From VRUE01 sp036557525 (lineage in GTDB: Bacteria; Actinomycetota; Thermoleophilia; Solirubrobacterales; 70-9), in contig DATBHH010000126.1 of assembly GCA_036557525.1 (NCBI GenBank), forward strand, positions 1-47,303: 47,303 bases of DNA, in the 5' to 3' direction. The position numbers and the translations under genes were made by a program. The notes below the pieces were generated by a model that searched no databases, was not told the DNA's origin, and saw nothing but the letters and a program-made list of their open reading frames with translations. Shown here in pieces: positions 7,085 through 15,505 of this stretch (within the stretch, counting starts at the first letter, position 1; each line of letters starts with the position of its first letter).

Positions 7085-8421
7085 CCGACGCGGGAACGCC
7101 CGCCCCGCGGAAGACGGAGATCAAGGAGCCCGAGCTGCCGGGACCGTTCGCGGTCGGGCGCTATGCCCGCAAGCTGCAGGAGGAGCTCCGCCGCCGGGCC
7201 CGGGTGCGGCTCGTGGGCGAGGTGACCGGGGTCAGCCGCAGCAGGGTCCAGGCCTACTTCGAGCTTCGCGACGCCGAGGGCGCCGTGCCGTGCGCGATCT
7301 GGCTCGACGACCTCGAGCGGGCGGGGCTGCCGGAGGGCGGCCTCCGCGACGGCGCCGAAGTCGTGATCGCCGGCGGACCCGACTACTACCCCGGCGGCGC
7401 CCAGGCCTCGCCGAGCTTCGCCTTCCGTGCCACCCATGTGCGGCTGGCGGGCGAGGGCGACCTCCTCGCCCGCCTCGAGGCGCTGCGAAAGCAGCTTCGC
7501 GCCGAGGGCCTGTTCGAGCTCCAGAAGCAGCTCGCGCGGCCGCTGCTGCCGCGGACGATCGGCGTCGTCACCGCCGAGAGGGGCGCGGCCAGGCGGGACC
7601 TCCTCGCCGGGCTGCGCCGCCGCGGCTGGGAGGGCACGGTCGTCTGGGCGTTCGCCCCGGTCCAGGATCGCCGCGCCGCGCCGGCGATCGGCGAGGCGAT
7701 CCGCGATCTGGCGGCACGGCCCGAGGTCGAGGCGATCGTCGTCACCCGGGGCGGGGGCAGCCTCGCCGACCTCTGGGCGTTCTGCGACGAGACGCTGTGC
7801 CGCACGGTTGCGCTGCTGCGGGTGCCGGTGATCAGCGCCGTCGGCCACGAGCGCGACTCGACTCTGAGCGACGACGTCGCCGCCGTCGCCTGCTCGACGC
7901 CGACCCACGCCGCCGAGGCGGCGGTCCCGCTGGACTGCGTCGAGGCGCGCCGGGGTCTTGAGCGTTGGGCGTCGGCGCTGCAGCGCGGCGCCGATGGCGC
8001 CGTCGGCGCCCGCGCCAGGCACCTGGCGGCGCTGGCCCGCGGCCCTGCCCGCGCCCTGCGCCGCGAGCGGGTCGCGCTGAACCAGCTGACGCGGGAGATG
8101 CGCGCCTCCTCCGAGCGCGGTCTCGCCGAGCGCCGCTCGTTCCAGCGCCGGATCGCGGTCGTCGTCCTCGATCGCGCCCGCCGCCGCGCCGCCGGGGCCG
8201 AGCTCGGCGGCCGCCGCGACGCGCTGCGGCGGATCGAGGTCGCGCTCCGGGCGCACGAGCCCGAGCGCACCCTCGAGCGCGGCTACGCGCTGGCGGAGAG
8301 CCCCGAAGGCGAGCCCCTGACCAGCGCCGCGGCCGCAGGAGCCGAGGATCGGATTAACCTCCGCTTCGCCGATGGCCAGCTCCAGGTCCGACCAGAACGC
8401 GCGGGTGGAAATGAAGCCTGA
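7081..8421 (+). CDS. xseA: Exodeoxyribonuclease VII large subunit
   Basis: 446 residues, near the family's usual length. An N-terminal OB-fold (residues about 20-115, binding single-stranded DNA) is followed by the catalytic domain with ITRGGGS-like VVTRGGGSLADLWAF and the VGHERDSTLSDDVAA segment, then a long coiled region and the C-terminal segment that assembles with XseB. The enzyme degrades single-stranded DNA from both ends in repair. The start ATG overlaps the HxlR stop by 4 bases, and xseB overlaps its 3' end, so the three genes form one operon. Assignment is secure. Confidence 0.95.
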   Translation: MTDAGTPAPRKTEIKEPELPGPFAVGRYARKLQEELRRRARVRLVGEVTGVSRSRVQAYFELRDAEGAVPCAIWLDDLERAGLPEGGLRDGAEVVIAGGPDYYPGGAQASPSFAFRATHVRLAGEGDLLARLEALRKQLRAEGLFELQKQLARPLLPRTIGVVTAERGAARRDLLAGLRRRGWEGTVVWAFAPVQDRRAAPAIGEAIRDLAARPEVEAIVVTRGGGSLADLWAFCDETLCRTVALLRVPVISAVGHERDSTLSDDVAAVACSTPTHAAEAAVPLDCVEARRGLERWASALQRGADGAVGARARHLAALARGPARALRRERVALNQLTREMRASSERGLAERRSFQRRIAVVVLDRARRRAAGAELGGRRDALRRIEVALRAHEPERTLERGYALAESPEGEPLTSAAAAGAEDRINLRFADGQLQVRPERAGGNEA

Positions 8422-8635
8422 GTCGTATGAGGGCGCCGTCGAGCGCCTCGAGCAGATCATCGACAGGCTCGACTCCGGCCAGGCCGGCCTGCGGGAGACG
8501 CTGGAGCTCTGCCGCGAGGGGCGCGAGCTCGTCAGCTACTGCGCCGAGGAACTGGACGCGGTCGGCGAGGGACTGAAGGAGCTGCGCCTCGACGAGCTCG
8601 CGGCCAAGCTCGAGTCGCCGGCCGAGGCCGACTAG
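8411..8635 (+). CDS. xseB: Exodeoxyribonuclease VII small subunit
   Basis: 74 residues beginning MKPESYEGAVERLEQIIDRL. This two-helix hairpin protein is the XseB signature (S-Y-E-x-A-x-x-x-L-E-x-I-x-x-x-L-E/D) and packs on the coiled arm of XseA. ATG 8411 lies inside the last codons of xseA (11-base overlap) with GGTGGAA just upstream, giving translational coupling. Slightly acidic C-terminal tail, no other features. Confidence 0.94.
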   Translation: MKPESYEGAVERLEQIIDRLDSGQAGLRETLELCREGRELVSYCAEELDAVGEGLKELRLDELAAKLESPAEAD

Positions 8636-8668
8636 TTTCCGCCCGCGCGGCGCTCCGATCGATCGAGG

Positions 8669-9142
8669 TCACCCGAGGCCGGGGTGGACCCCGCTGCCGA
8701 TGCCCTGTTCCTCGACGACCTTTCGCAGGAATGCCGCGAGCATCCTGCGGTCGGCTGCGCTGAAGCCCCGCATCAGTTCATCTTCGTGCTCGGCGGCGAT
8801 CCTGCGGCCGCGGGAGAGCAGTTTGCGGCCCGCCGCGGTCAGGTAGAGGGCGCGCACCCGGCGGTCGCTCGGGTGCGGCCGGCGCTCGACCATGTCGCGG
8901 TCTTCGAGCTCGTCGACGAGCGCGACCATCCTGCTCGGCGGCGCCCCGATCGCCTCGGCGATCGCCTGCTGCGAGCTTCCCTCGGCGGCGTCGATCATGT
9001 TCATCAGCCTGAACTGGGGCGGCACCAGGCCGACCTCGCCGATCCTCCGCGCGAAGCGCTGCGAGGCGAGGATCCCGACCTGGGAGAGGAGGAAGGCGAC
9101 CGAGGACGGAGCCCGGTCGCCGTCGAGCGGCGGTTTGCCCAT
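8669..9142 (-). CDS. MarR-family transcriptional regulator
   Basis: 157 residues with the MarR fold: an N-terminal dimer helix, a winged helix with SSQQAIAEAIGAPPSRMVALVDELEDRDMVERRPHPSDRR compressed over residues about 55-95, and C-terminal helices. The DR motif of the wing is present (S-D-R-R). It is divergent from an MMPL exporter across a 140-bp AT-rich region holding overlapping dyads, the classic arrangement of a MarR repressor of a drug or lipid pump; ligand unknown. TAATCT (plus-strand 9150-9155) sits 8-13 bases before its ATG and no Shine-Dalgarno is visible, suggesting a leaderless transcript. A short hairpin-like GGTCACCC / GGGTGGACC overlaps its stop, facing convergent xseB. Confidence 0.92.
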   Translation of the reverse strand: MGKPPLDGDRAPSSVAFLLSQVGILASQRFARRIGEVGLVPPQFRLMNMIDAAEGSSQQAIAEAIGAPPSRMVALVDELEDRDMVERRPHPSDRRVRALYLTAAGRKLLSRGRRIAAEHEDELMRGFSAADRRMLAAFLRKVVEEQGIGSGVHPGLG

Positions 9143-9149
9143 GTGACGA

Positions 9150-9198
9150 AGATTACACCGAGTTAGTTACATCCCCTAATCATTATTGATATACATCA
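9150..9198. promoter_or_regulatory. marR-MMPL divergent promoter and candidate MarR operator
   Basis: This segment is strikingly AT-rich against its surroundings. For the exporter, TTACAT (9167-9172) and TATACA (9190-9195) are spaced 17 bases apart. Two overlapping dyads, ATCA-N4-TGAT (9179-9190) and TGAT-N4-ATCA (9187-9198), cover the spacer and -10. For marR on the minus strand, TAATCT lies at 9150-9155. Binding by the adjacent MarR protein would block the exporter promoter; this is inference from position and symmetry. Confidence 0.5.
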
Positions 9199-9282
9199 TT
9201 TCTTCCAGCAAGCAATTTCCCGTCACATTCTTCCGTCGCGATGCGTCATCGATGTGACCGACCAATCGAAAGGACCGAGCGA

Positions 9283-11424
9283 ATGACCCGTCACCTCTCT
9301 CGCCTCGCAGACTTCTCCTATCGCCGGCGCGGCACGGTCGTGCTCGCCTGGATCGGCGCGCTGATCGTCCTGATCGGGCTCGGCTCCTCGCTGAAGGGCT
9401 CCTACGAAGCCGACTACAACACGCCCGGCTCGGAGTCGAAGGCGGCGAGCGACCTGACTGAAAGCAGGTTCGGCGGCTACAGCGGCCAGGAAGTGTACGT
9501 CGTCTGGAAGGACCCGAACGGCGCCGGGAGCGCGGCCGCCACGAAGCGCGTCGACAGGTTCCTCGCCGAAGCCGAACGGGTCGAGAACATCGGCTCGGCG
9601 GCCGCGACCCGCGTCTCGAAGGACGGCACGATCGCGACGACGACGCTGCCGATGACCGTCCCCGGCTGGGAAGTGACGAAGGAACAGGGCGAACAGCTCG
9701 TCGACGCGGCCGAAAAGAACAGCGGCGGCGGCCTCGAAATCCAGCTCGGCGGCGACCCGATCTCCCGCGCCCAGGAAAAGGCGAGCCCGGAGGGGATCGG
9801 GTTCCTCGCCGCCGCGGTGGTCCTCCTGATCGCGTTCGGCTCGCTGGTTGCGGTCGGCCTGCCGCTCGCGATCGCTCTGGTCGGCCTCGGGATCACCTCG
9901 GGCGGCCTGATCCTGCTGCTCGCCAACGTCATCGACGTCCCCGACTGGACGACGGCCGTCGCCGGCCTGATCGGGATCGGGGTCGGGATCGACTACTCGC
10001 TGCTGGTGCTGACCCGGTTCCGGGCCGCGCTCCACGTCGGCAACAGCCGCCACGACGCCGTCGTCGAGGCGGTCACGACCGCCGGCCGCAGCGTGATCAT
10101 CGCCGGCTGCACCGTCGTGATCGCGGTCCTCGGCCTGTTCCTGACGGGCCTCTCCTACATGTACGGGGTTGCCCTCTCGGCCTCGATGGCGGTGCTCGTG
10201 GTGATGATCGCCTCGATCACCCTGCTGCCGGCGCTGCTCTCCTACCTCGGCCCCCGCGTCGACCGCCTGCGGATCCCGTTCCTGGGCCGCGCGCAGAAGA
10301 CCGAAGGGAGCGAGGAAACGCTCGCCTGGCGCTGGAGCCACGCCGTGCAGAAGCGTCCCTGGACGGCGGCGATCCTCTCGACGATTCTGCTCCTCGCCCT
10401 CGCCGCGCCGGCTCTCGGGATGCGACTGGGCTTCCCCGACGCCGGCAACGACCCGCCGAGCACGATGACCCGCAAGGCCTACGACCTGATCTCCGAGGGG
10501 TTCGGCCCGGGCGCCAACGGCCCGCTCGTGATCGCGGCCGAAATGCCCGGCCCGGGCGCCAGGGGCGACGTCGAATCGCTCGCGACCAGGCTGCGGGGCG
10601 AAGAAGGCGTCGCCTACGTCCCGGCGCCGCGCTTCAACAGAGCCGGCGACGCGGCGCTGATCACCGTGGTCCCGACAACCTCGCCGCAGGACGCGGCGAC
10701 CCGCGACCTGGTCAAGCACCTGCGCGGGACCGTCGTCCCGGAAGAGCTCGAAGGGACCGGCGTCAACGCCGAGATCGGCGGCGTCACGGCTGCGCTCGAG
10801 GACCAGAGCGTCTACATGGTCGACCACATGCCGCTCTTCATCGCCGGCGTCGTCGGCCTCTCGTTCCTGCTCCTGCTGATCGCGTTCCACTCGCCGCTGA
10901 TCTCGCTCAAGGCGGCGATCATGAACCTGCTCTCGGTCTGCGCCGCCTACGGGGTGATGACCCTGGTCGCCCAGGGCGGCGGGGTCGGCGAACTGATCGG
11001 GATCGACCACGAAGTCCCGATCGCGCCGTTCATGCCGGTGATGATGTTCGCGATCCTCTTCGGGCTCTCGATGGACTACGAGGTGTTCCTGATCTCGCGG
11101 ATCCGAGAGGAGTACCTGAAGGACGGCGACACCCGGCGCGCGGTCGCCGACGGGCTCGCGAAGACGGCCCGCGTGATCACCGCCGCCGCGGCGATCATGG
11201 TCGTCGTCTTCCTCGCCTTCGTCGCCTCGCCGGAAGTGTTCCTGAAGCTGTTCGGCATCGGCCTCGCGGCGGCGATCTTCTTCGACGCCACCGTCGTCAG
11301 GATGGTGCTCGCGCCCGCCGTGATGCAGCTGCTGGGCCGCCGCAACTGGTGGATCCCCGTCTGGCTCGAGCGGCGCCTGCCGCAGCTCGACGTCGAGCGG
11401 GTGGCGACCGCCGAGGGACGGTAG
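9283..11424 (+). CDS. MMPL-family RND transporter
   Basis: 713 residues with two MMPL repeats: a first transmembrane helix (about 20-38), an extracellular domain, a five-helix bundle (about 165-330), a second large extracellular domain and a second bundle (about 510-690). Each bundle has the conserved proton-relay Asp-Tyr pair, D237-Y238 and D598-Y599. Actinobacterial members export lipids, siderophores or drugs across the membrane with proton energy; the substrate here is unknown. ATG 9283 is chosen over 9241 because AAAGGA lies 8 bases upstream. Control by the divergent MarR is likely. Glutamate is mostly GAA here, unlike neighbouring cytoplasmic genes. Confidence 0.93.
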   Translation: MTRHLSRLADFSYRRRGTVVLAWIGALIVLIGLGSSLKGSYEADYNTPGSESKAASDLTESRFGGYSGQEVYVVWKDPNGAGSAAATKRVDRFLAEAERVENIGSAAATRVSKDGTIATTTLPMTVPGWEVTKEQGEQLVDAAEKNSGGGLEIQLGGDPISRAQEKASPEGIGFLAAAVVLLIAFGSLVAVGLPLAIALVGLGITSGGLILLLANVIDVPDWTTAVAGLIGIGVGIDYSLLVLTRFRAALHVGNSRHDAVVEAVTTAGRSVIIAGCTVVIAVLGLFLTGLSYMYGVALSASMAVLVVMIASITLLPALLSYLGPRVDRLRIPFLGRAQKTEGSEETLAWRWSHAVQKRPWTAAILSTILLLALAAPALGMRLGFPDAGNDPPSTMTRKAYDLISEGFGPGANGPLVIAAEMPGPGARGDVESLATRLRGEEGVAYVPAPRFNRAGDAALITVVPTTSPQDAATRDLVKHLRGTVVPEELEGTGVNAEIGGVTAALEDQSVYMVDHMPLFIAGVVGLSFLLLLIAFHSPLISLKAAIMNLLSVCAAYGVMTLVAQGGGVGELIGIDHEVPIAPFMPVMMFAILFGLSMDYEVFLISRIREEYLKDGDTRRAVADGLAKTARVITAAAAIMVVVFLAFVASPEVFLKLFGIGLAAAIFFDATVVRMVLAPAVMQLLGRRNWWIPVWLERRLPQLDVERVATAEGR

Positions 11425-11443
11425 CCCGACCGGGGCGGCCGCG

Positions 11444-11477
11444 GCCTCCCTACGGGCCGTCCGGCTCGTAGGGAGGC
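11444..11477. terminator. Hairpin between convergent MMPL and hemoglobin genes
   Basis: A perfect 11-bp inverted repeat, GCCTCCCTACG (11444-11454) and CGTAGGGAGGC (11467-11477), with a 12-base loop lies 19 bases after the MMPL stop and covers the last codons of the hemoglobin gene. No T-run follows, as is common in high-GC genomes. A bidirectional terminator is the simplest reading. Confidence 0.5.
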
Positions 11478-11938
11478 GCCTCGCCCCAACCCCAGCGCGG
11501 CACCGGGGCGTGCTCGACGACCTCGGCGCCGGCCTGGGAGTTGTGCATCGCGAGCCGGGTTCCCCACTCGAGGTAGGCGACCAGCGCCGAGCGAAACTCG
11601 GGGTCCTCCGGCATCCCGGCTTGATCGGCGGCGCGACTCATCAGCGACGCGAACCGGAATCGCTGCTCGGCGGAGATGCGGAGGCCGCGGTGCTTGGCGA
11701 CCATCTGCTCGTATCCGCCGAGCTCCTCGCTGTAGCGAGGAGGGCCGCCGAAGACCTCGATCCACCAGGCGACGACGTGTTCGCGGTGCTCCCCGCCGAC
11801 GCCGCCCGGGAACAGCCGGCTCAGCAGCTCGTCGTCTTCGACGCGATCGTAGAAGGCGTCGATCATCCGCTCGAAGGCCTCGGCACCGCCCGCCCATTCG
11901 TAGAGCGTCGGCGTCATCGGCTCTGCCCGGTCGGCCAT
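11450..11938 (-). CDS. Group II truncated hemoglobin (GlbO-like)
   Basis: 162 residues. It aligns by eye with mycobacterial GlbO: Tyr at B10 (Y30 in AFYDRV), Phe at CD1 (F43), the FGGPPRYSE turn, and proximal His F8 (H83 in AKHRGLRIS). The G8 position, Trp in most group II members, is Phe96 here, which should change the distal hydrogen-bond network. A C-terminal extension of about 30 residues (RWGWGEAPPYEP) is longer than in GlbO. Such proteins bind O2, NO or peroxide in the cytoplasm. The gene lies 48 bases downstream of addA on the same strand and may be read through from it. ATG 11936-11938 chosen as the first plausible start. Confidence 0.88.
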   Translation of the reverse strand: MADRAEPMTPTLYEWAGGAEAFERMIDAFYDRVEDDELLSRLFPGGVGGEHREHVVAWWIEVFGGPPRYSEELGGYEQMVAKHRGLRISAEQRFRFASLMSRAADQAGMPEDPEFRSALVAYLEWGTRLAMHNSQAGAEVVEHAPVPRWGWGEAPPYEPDGP

Positions 11939-11986
11939 GTCGTCACTGACCTTTGCAAAATGCGGGAATACCCGTTCTGAGCCTGC

Positions 11987-14900
11987 TCACTCCGGCGCCG
12001 CGCCGCGCGGTCCCGAGCAGAGCCCGCCGAGGGCGGGGCAGCCACGGCACAGATCCCAGCTGCGGGTTTGGGCCGGAGCGGTCGGGAACTGACCGGTGGT
12101 GATCCGCTCCACCTCGGCGGCGATCCGGGCGCGGCCGGCCTCGATCGCGTCGCGGTCGAGTCTGGTCAGGACGGGATCCTGCGGCCGCTCGAGGAAGACG
12201 TAGGCGACCTCGACCTCCGATGCGCCCAGTGCCTCGGCCGCCGCGAGCGCGTAGATCGACCGTTGGATCTCGTAGCGCCCGGCGTGGGAGGCCGGGGTCG
12301 AGCCCGCAAGACGATCCGTCTTGTAGTCGATCACCAGCGGGGCCGCGCCCTCGCCCTCGATGAGGAGGTCGATCGAGCCGCGCAGGACCGACCCCGAGAC
12401 GCCGAGCAGCAGCGGCACCTCCGCCCTCACCGCGCTCCCCTCGGCGACGACCCGGTCGCGGAACAGCTCCGATCCGAGCCAGGCGCGAATCGGAGCGATC
12501 AGCTCGGGGCCCTCCTCGGGGTCGAGCCCGGCGGCGACCGCGTGGGCGCCGGCAAGGTCGGGGTCGGGCTCCGCCCAGCCGTTCGCCTGGCTCCACTCGA
12601 GCAGGGTGTGGACCGCCGCCCCGCGCGCGCTCGCCTGCTCGCGCCGGCTGCCGGGCCGGCTGCCGTCGTCGGCGTCCGGCGGGGTCGCGTGCGAGCCGCC
12701 GCCCGCCCGCCCTCCGATTCCGAGCACCCTTTCCATGTAGAAGCGGTACGGGCATTCGCCGAAGGCCGAGATCGCCGTGTAGGAGAGCGGTCGTCGGGGG
12801 ACGACCGGCGGCCTGCGCTCGAGCAGCGGCGCCGGCCCCTCCGGAGGCTCGGCCGACGACCCGGGCGCCGCCGCGGTCAGGGCCAGCAGCCTCGCCTGCT
12901 CGGCCGTGGGGAGGTTGACCCGGACCGCGATCTCCGACGGCCGGAATGTCGCGGCGAGGCCCTCGCGGGCCGGGGGGCCGGGCACCGACAGCGTCGAGTC
13001 CGCCGCCCGGTCGATGTCGAGGGCCTCGACGATCCGCTCGATCACCGGGGTCCCGGGCCGGAGCTGCTTCGCCTTCGGCTCGACGACGCCGCTCAGGATC
13101 AGCCTCCGGCGGGCCCGTGTCGCCGCGACGTGAAAGAGGCGCAGCTCCTCCTCGGCCCCGCGCTGCTGCAGGTCGTCGCAGAGTTCCCGGTAGTGGAAGA
13201 GATTCACCGAGGGAGCCCCGAGCCGGCGAAGCTGAAGGCCGACATCGGGGTCCTCGCCGCGTCCGACGGCGAGAACGGGGAGCCTGCCCGCGAGGAGGCG
13301 CCGCCCGAGCATCGGCACCGCGACGACGTCGAACTCGAGCCCCTTGGCGCCGTGCACGGTCATGATCCGCACCCCGTCGTGCGCCTCGGCGGCGGTCGCC
13401 GCGCCGGCGTCGGCATCGGCGTCTGCGCGGATCGCCAGGTACTCGAGCAGGCCACGCAGGTCGCGCCCCTCGCGGGCCTCGAACTCGGCGGCGATCCGCA
13501 TCAGCTTGCGGACGTTCGCGAACCGCGCCTCGCCCGCGGGCCGCGAAAGGGTTGCGAGGTCGTACCCGGTCTCGGTCACCGCCGCATCGATCAGGTCGGA
13601 GAGGCCGAGGCGCGGCCCGCGCGAGCGCAGGCCGGCGATCCGCTCGGTGAAATCGCGCAGCAGCTCGCGCTCCTCCGGCGGGATCTGCTCGAGCCTCTCG
13701 GGCTCGCGCGGATCGTGGTCGCCGATCCCGGCGACGCGCTCGAGGACGGGCCAGACGTGCATGCCGCCTCCGGCGGCCCTGCGCAGGAGCCAGAGGGTGT
13801 CGGGGGCGGCTCCGCAGGCCGGCGACGCGAGCGCGCCGAACAGCCGCTCGTCGTCGAGCGGGTTGGCGATCGTCGCCAGCAGGGCACAGACGTCGCCGAC
13901 CTGCTGATGGGACCAGTAGCCCTGGCCGCCGACGGTGTAGGGCCGGAGACCCGCTCGTTCGAGCGAGTCCTCGTAGGCGTCGAGGTGGGTGAAGGCCCGG
14001 AGCAGGACTACGATTCCTCCGCGCTCGACGCCGCCGTCGACGAGCTGGCGGAGCCTCGCCGCCAGGTACCGGGCCTCGGCGAGCTGGTCGCGCGGCGTCG
14101 TCGCGTCGGTTGCCGGTCTCAGGTCGAGCGACCGATCCTTCTTCCAGCGCCCGCCGTCGGCGGTCAGCAGCATCTCGACCGCGGGCCCGCCGCCGGAGTT
14201 CTCCTCCGGGGCGGGCTCGGCGCCGACCCGCAGCGGGCGGTAAGCGTCCCCGAAGAGCGCGCGACCGATCTCGTTCACGGCCCCGATCAGCTCCGGGCGG
14301 GCGCGGAAGTTGCCGCTCAGCGCCATCGCCTCCGCCTCCGGCCGCTCCTCGGCTGCGCGGCGGCGCTCTCGAAAGACGTCGAGGTCGGCGTGGCGGAACC
14401 CGTAGATCGATTGCAGCTCGTCGCCGACGACCATCAGCCGGGTAGCCGGGCCGCGCAGCGCCTCGACCAGGCGGAGCTGGAGCCGGTTGGTGTCCTGGAA
14501 CTCGTCGAGGAGGATGTGGGAGAAGCGGCGCTGGTACTCGGCCCCGATCTCGTCGCGTTCGAGCAGGTCGACGGCGAGGAGCTGGAGGTCCTCGAAATCG
14601 ACCCCGGATCGCCGTTCCTTCGCCCGTCGGAAGCGCGCGGAGAACTCGACCAGGAGCTCGCCGATGTCGCGATAGACGAGCCCGCCCTCTCCCGCCTCCG
14701 CGACCCGCGCGCAGGCAGCCTCGATCGCGTCGCGGTACGCGTTGAGGGGCTCGCCGCCGTTCTTCGTCCTCAGGGCGCTGACAAGATCGAGGTCGGGGAG
14801 CGTCGCGCCCGTTCCCGCGAGCTCCTGCGCCGCCCGCTCGGCGATCTCGCGTGCGGGCCCGCGGAGCTTCGGATCCTCGACCGCGGCCGCGGCCGCCTCG

Positions 14901-15505
14901 GCGGCCCTGCGCACGGCGGCGGCCGCGTCGCCCGCTGCGGGCTCGGGGAGCATCGGGCGCGGGTGGCCGCGGCTGCGAAGCTCCTCGTGGACTTCGATCA
15001 CGATCGACCGCAGGCCCGCCAGCTCGTAGCTGGCCAGGGTCCGCTCCCGCTGCGCGTCGCCCCCCTCGAGGAATGCCCGGAGGGCCTCCTCGAATGCCTC
15101 GGCTGCGATCCGCTCGGCCTCCGGCGCGTCGAGGACGCGGAACCGGGGGTCGATCCTGGCGGCGACGGGATGGCCGGCGAGGAGGCGGTTGCAGAACCCG
15201 TGGATCGTCGTGACCCAGGCTCCTCCGAAGCCCGCGAGGAGCTCGCCGGCGCGCCCGCTGCCGGCCAGCGAGCGCTGGAGCAGTGCGGAACGGATCCGCT
15301 CGCGCAGCTCGGCGGCCGCCTTGTCGGTGAACGTGAAGGCGAGGATCTCGTCGGGGTCGAGCCCCTGCTCGCAGACGAGGCGGCAGTAGCGCTCGACCAT
15401 CACCCCGGTCTTGCCGGTGCCGGCGCCGGCCTCGACCAGCGCCTCGGAGCGGTCGGTTGCGACCGCGGCCTCCTGTTCGGGGGTCAGCTCCCGTGCGCCC
15501 GTCAC
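11987..15505 (-). CDS. addA: AddA-type helicase-nuclease (UvrD/RecB family)
   Basis: 1172 residues. N-terminal UvrD-like helicase: Walker A AGAGTGKT (26-33), motif Ia/Ib region with FTFTDKAAAELRERI, Walker B LLDEFQDTN, motif III GDELQSIYGFR and later motifs VMTVHGAKGLEF-like (IMTVHGAKGLEFDVVAV). The C-terminus is a RecB-type PD-(D/E)XK nuclease with VIDYKTD (D1060, K1062) and QRSIYALAAA. Cysteines at about 918 (CPYRF), 1153, 1156 and 1163 form the C-(n)-C-x2-C-x6-C arrangement of Fe-S nuclease domains. With AddB it resects double-strand breaks for RecA loading. Its GTG start overlaps the AddB stop (GTGA), so the subunits are coupled. Length and motifs fit; AddA rather than AdnB is inferred from the AddB partner. 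Confidence 0.93.
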   Translation of the reverse strand: MTGARELTPEQEAAVATDRSEALVEAGAGTGKTGVMVERYCRLVCEQGLDPDEILAFTFTDKAAAELRERIRSALLQRSLAGSGRAGELLAGFGGAWVTTIHGFCNRLLAGHPVAARIDPRFRVLDAPEAERIAAEAFEEALRAFLEGGDAQRERTLASYELAGLRSIVIEVHEELRSRGHPRPMLPEPAAGDAAAAVRRAAEAAAAAVEDPKLRGPAREIAERAAQELAGTGATLPDLDLVSALRTKNGGEPLNAYRDAIEAACARVAEAGEGGLVYRDIGELLVEFSARFRRAKERRSGVDFEDLQLLAVDLLERDEIGAEYQRRFSHILLDEFQDTNRLQLRLVEALRGPATRLMVVGDELQSIYGFRHADLDVFRERRRAAEERPEAEAMALSGNFRARPELIGAVNEIGRALFGDAYRPLRVGAEPAPEENSGGGPAVEMLLTADGGRWKKDRSLDLRPATDATTPRDQLAEARYLAARLRQLVDGGVERGGIVVLLRAFTHLDAYEDSLERAGLRPYTVGGQGYWSHQQVGDVCALLATIANPLDDERLFGALASPACGAAPDTLWLLRRAAGGGMHVWPVLERVAGIGDHDPREPERLEQIPPEERELLRDFTERIAGLRSRGPRLGLSDLIDAAVTETGYDLATLSRPAGEARFANVRKLMRIAAEFEAREGRDLRGLLEYLAIRADADADAGAATAAEAHDGVRIMTVHGAKGLEFDVVAVPMLGRRLLAGRLPVLAVGRGEDPDVGLQLRRLGAPSVNLFHYRELCDDLQQRGAEEELRLFHVAATRARRRLILSGVVEPKAKQLRPGTPVIERIVEALDIDRAADSTLSVPGPPAREGLAATFRPSEIAVRVNLPTAEQARLLALTAAAPGSSAEPPEGPAPLLERRPPVVPRRPLSYTAISAFGECPYRFYMERVLGIGGRAGGGSHATPPDADDGSRPGSRREQASARGAAVHTLLEWSQANGWAEPDPDLAGAHAVAAGLDPEEGPELIAPIRAWLGSELFRDRVVAEGSAVRAEVPLLLGVSGSVLRGSIDLLIEGEGAAPLVIDYKTDRLAGSTPASHAGRYEIQRSIYALAAAEALGASEVEVAYVFLERPQDPVLTRLDRDAIEAGRARIAAEVERITTGQFPTAPAQTRSWDLCRGCPALGGLCSGPRGAAPE

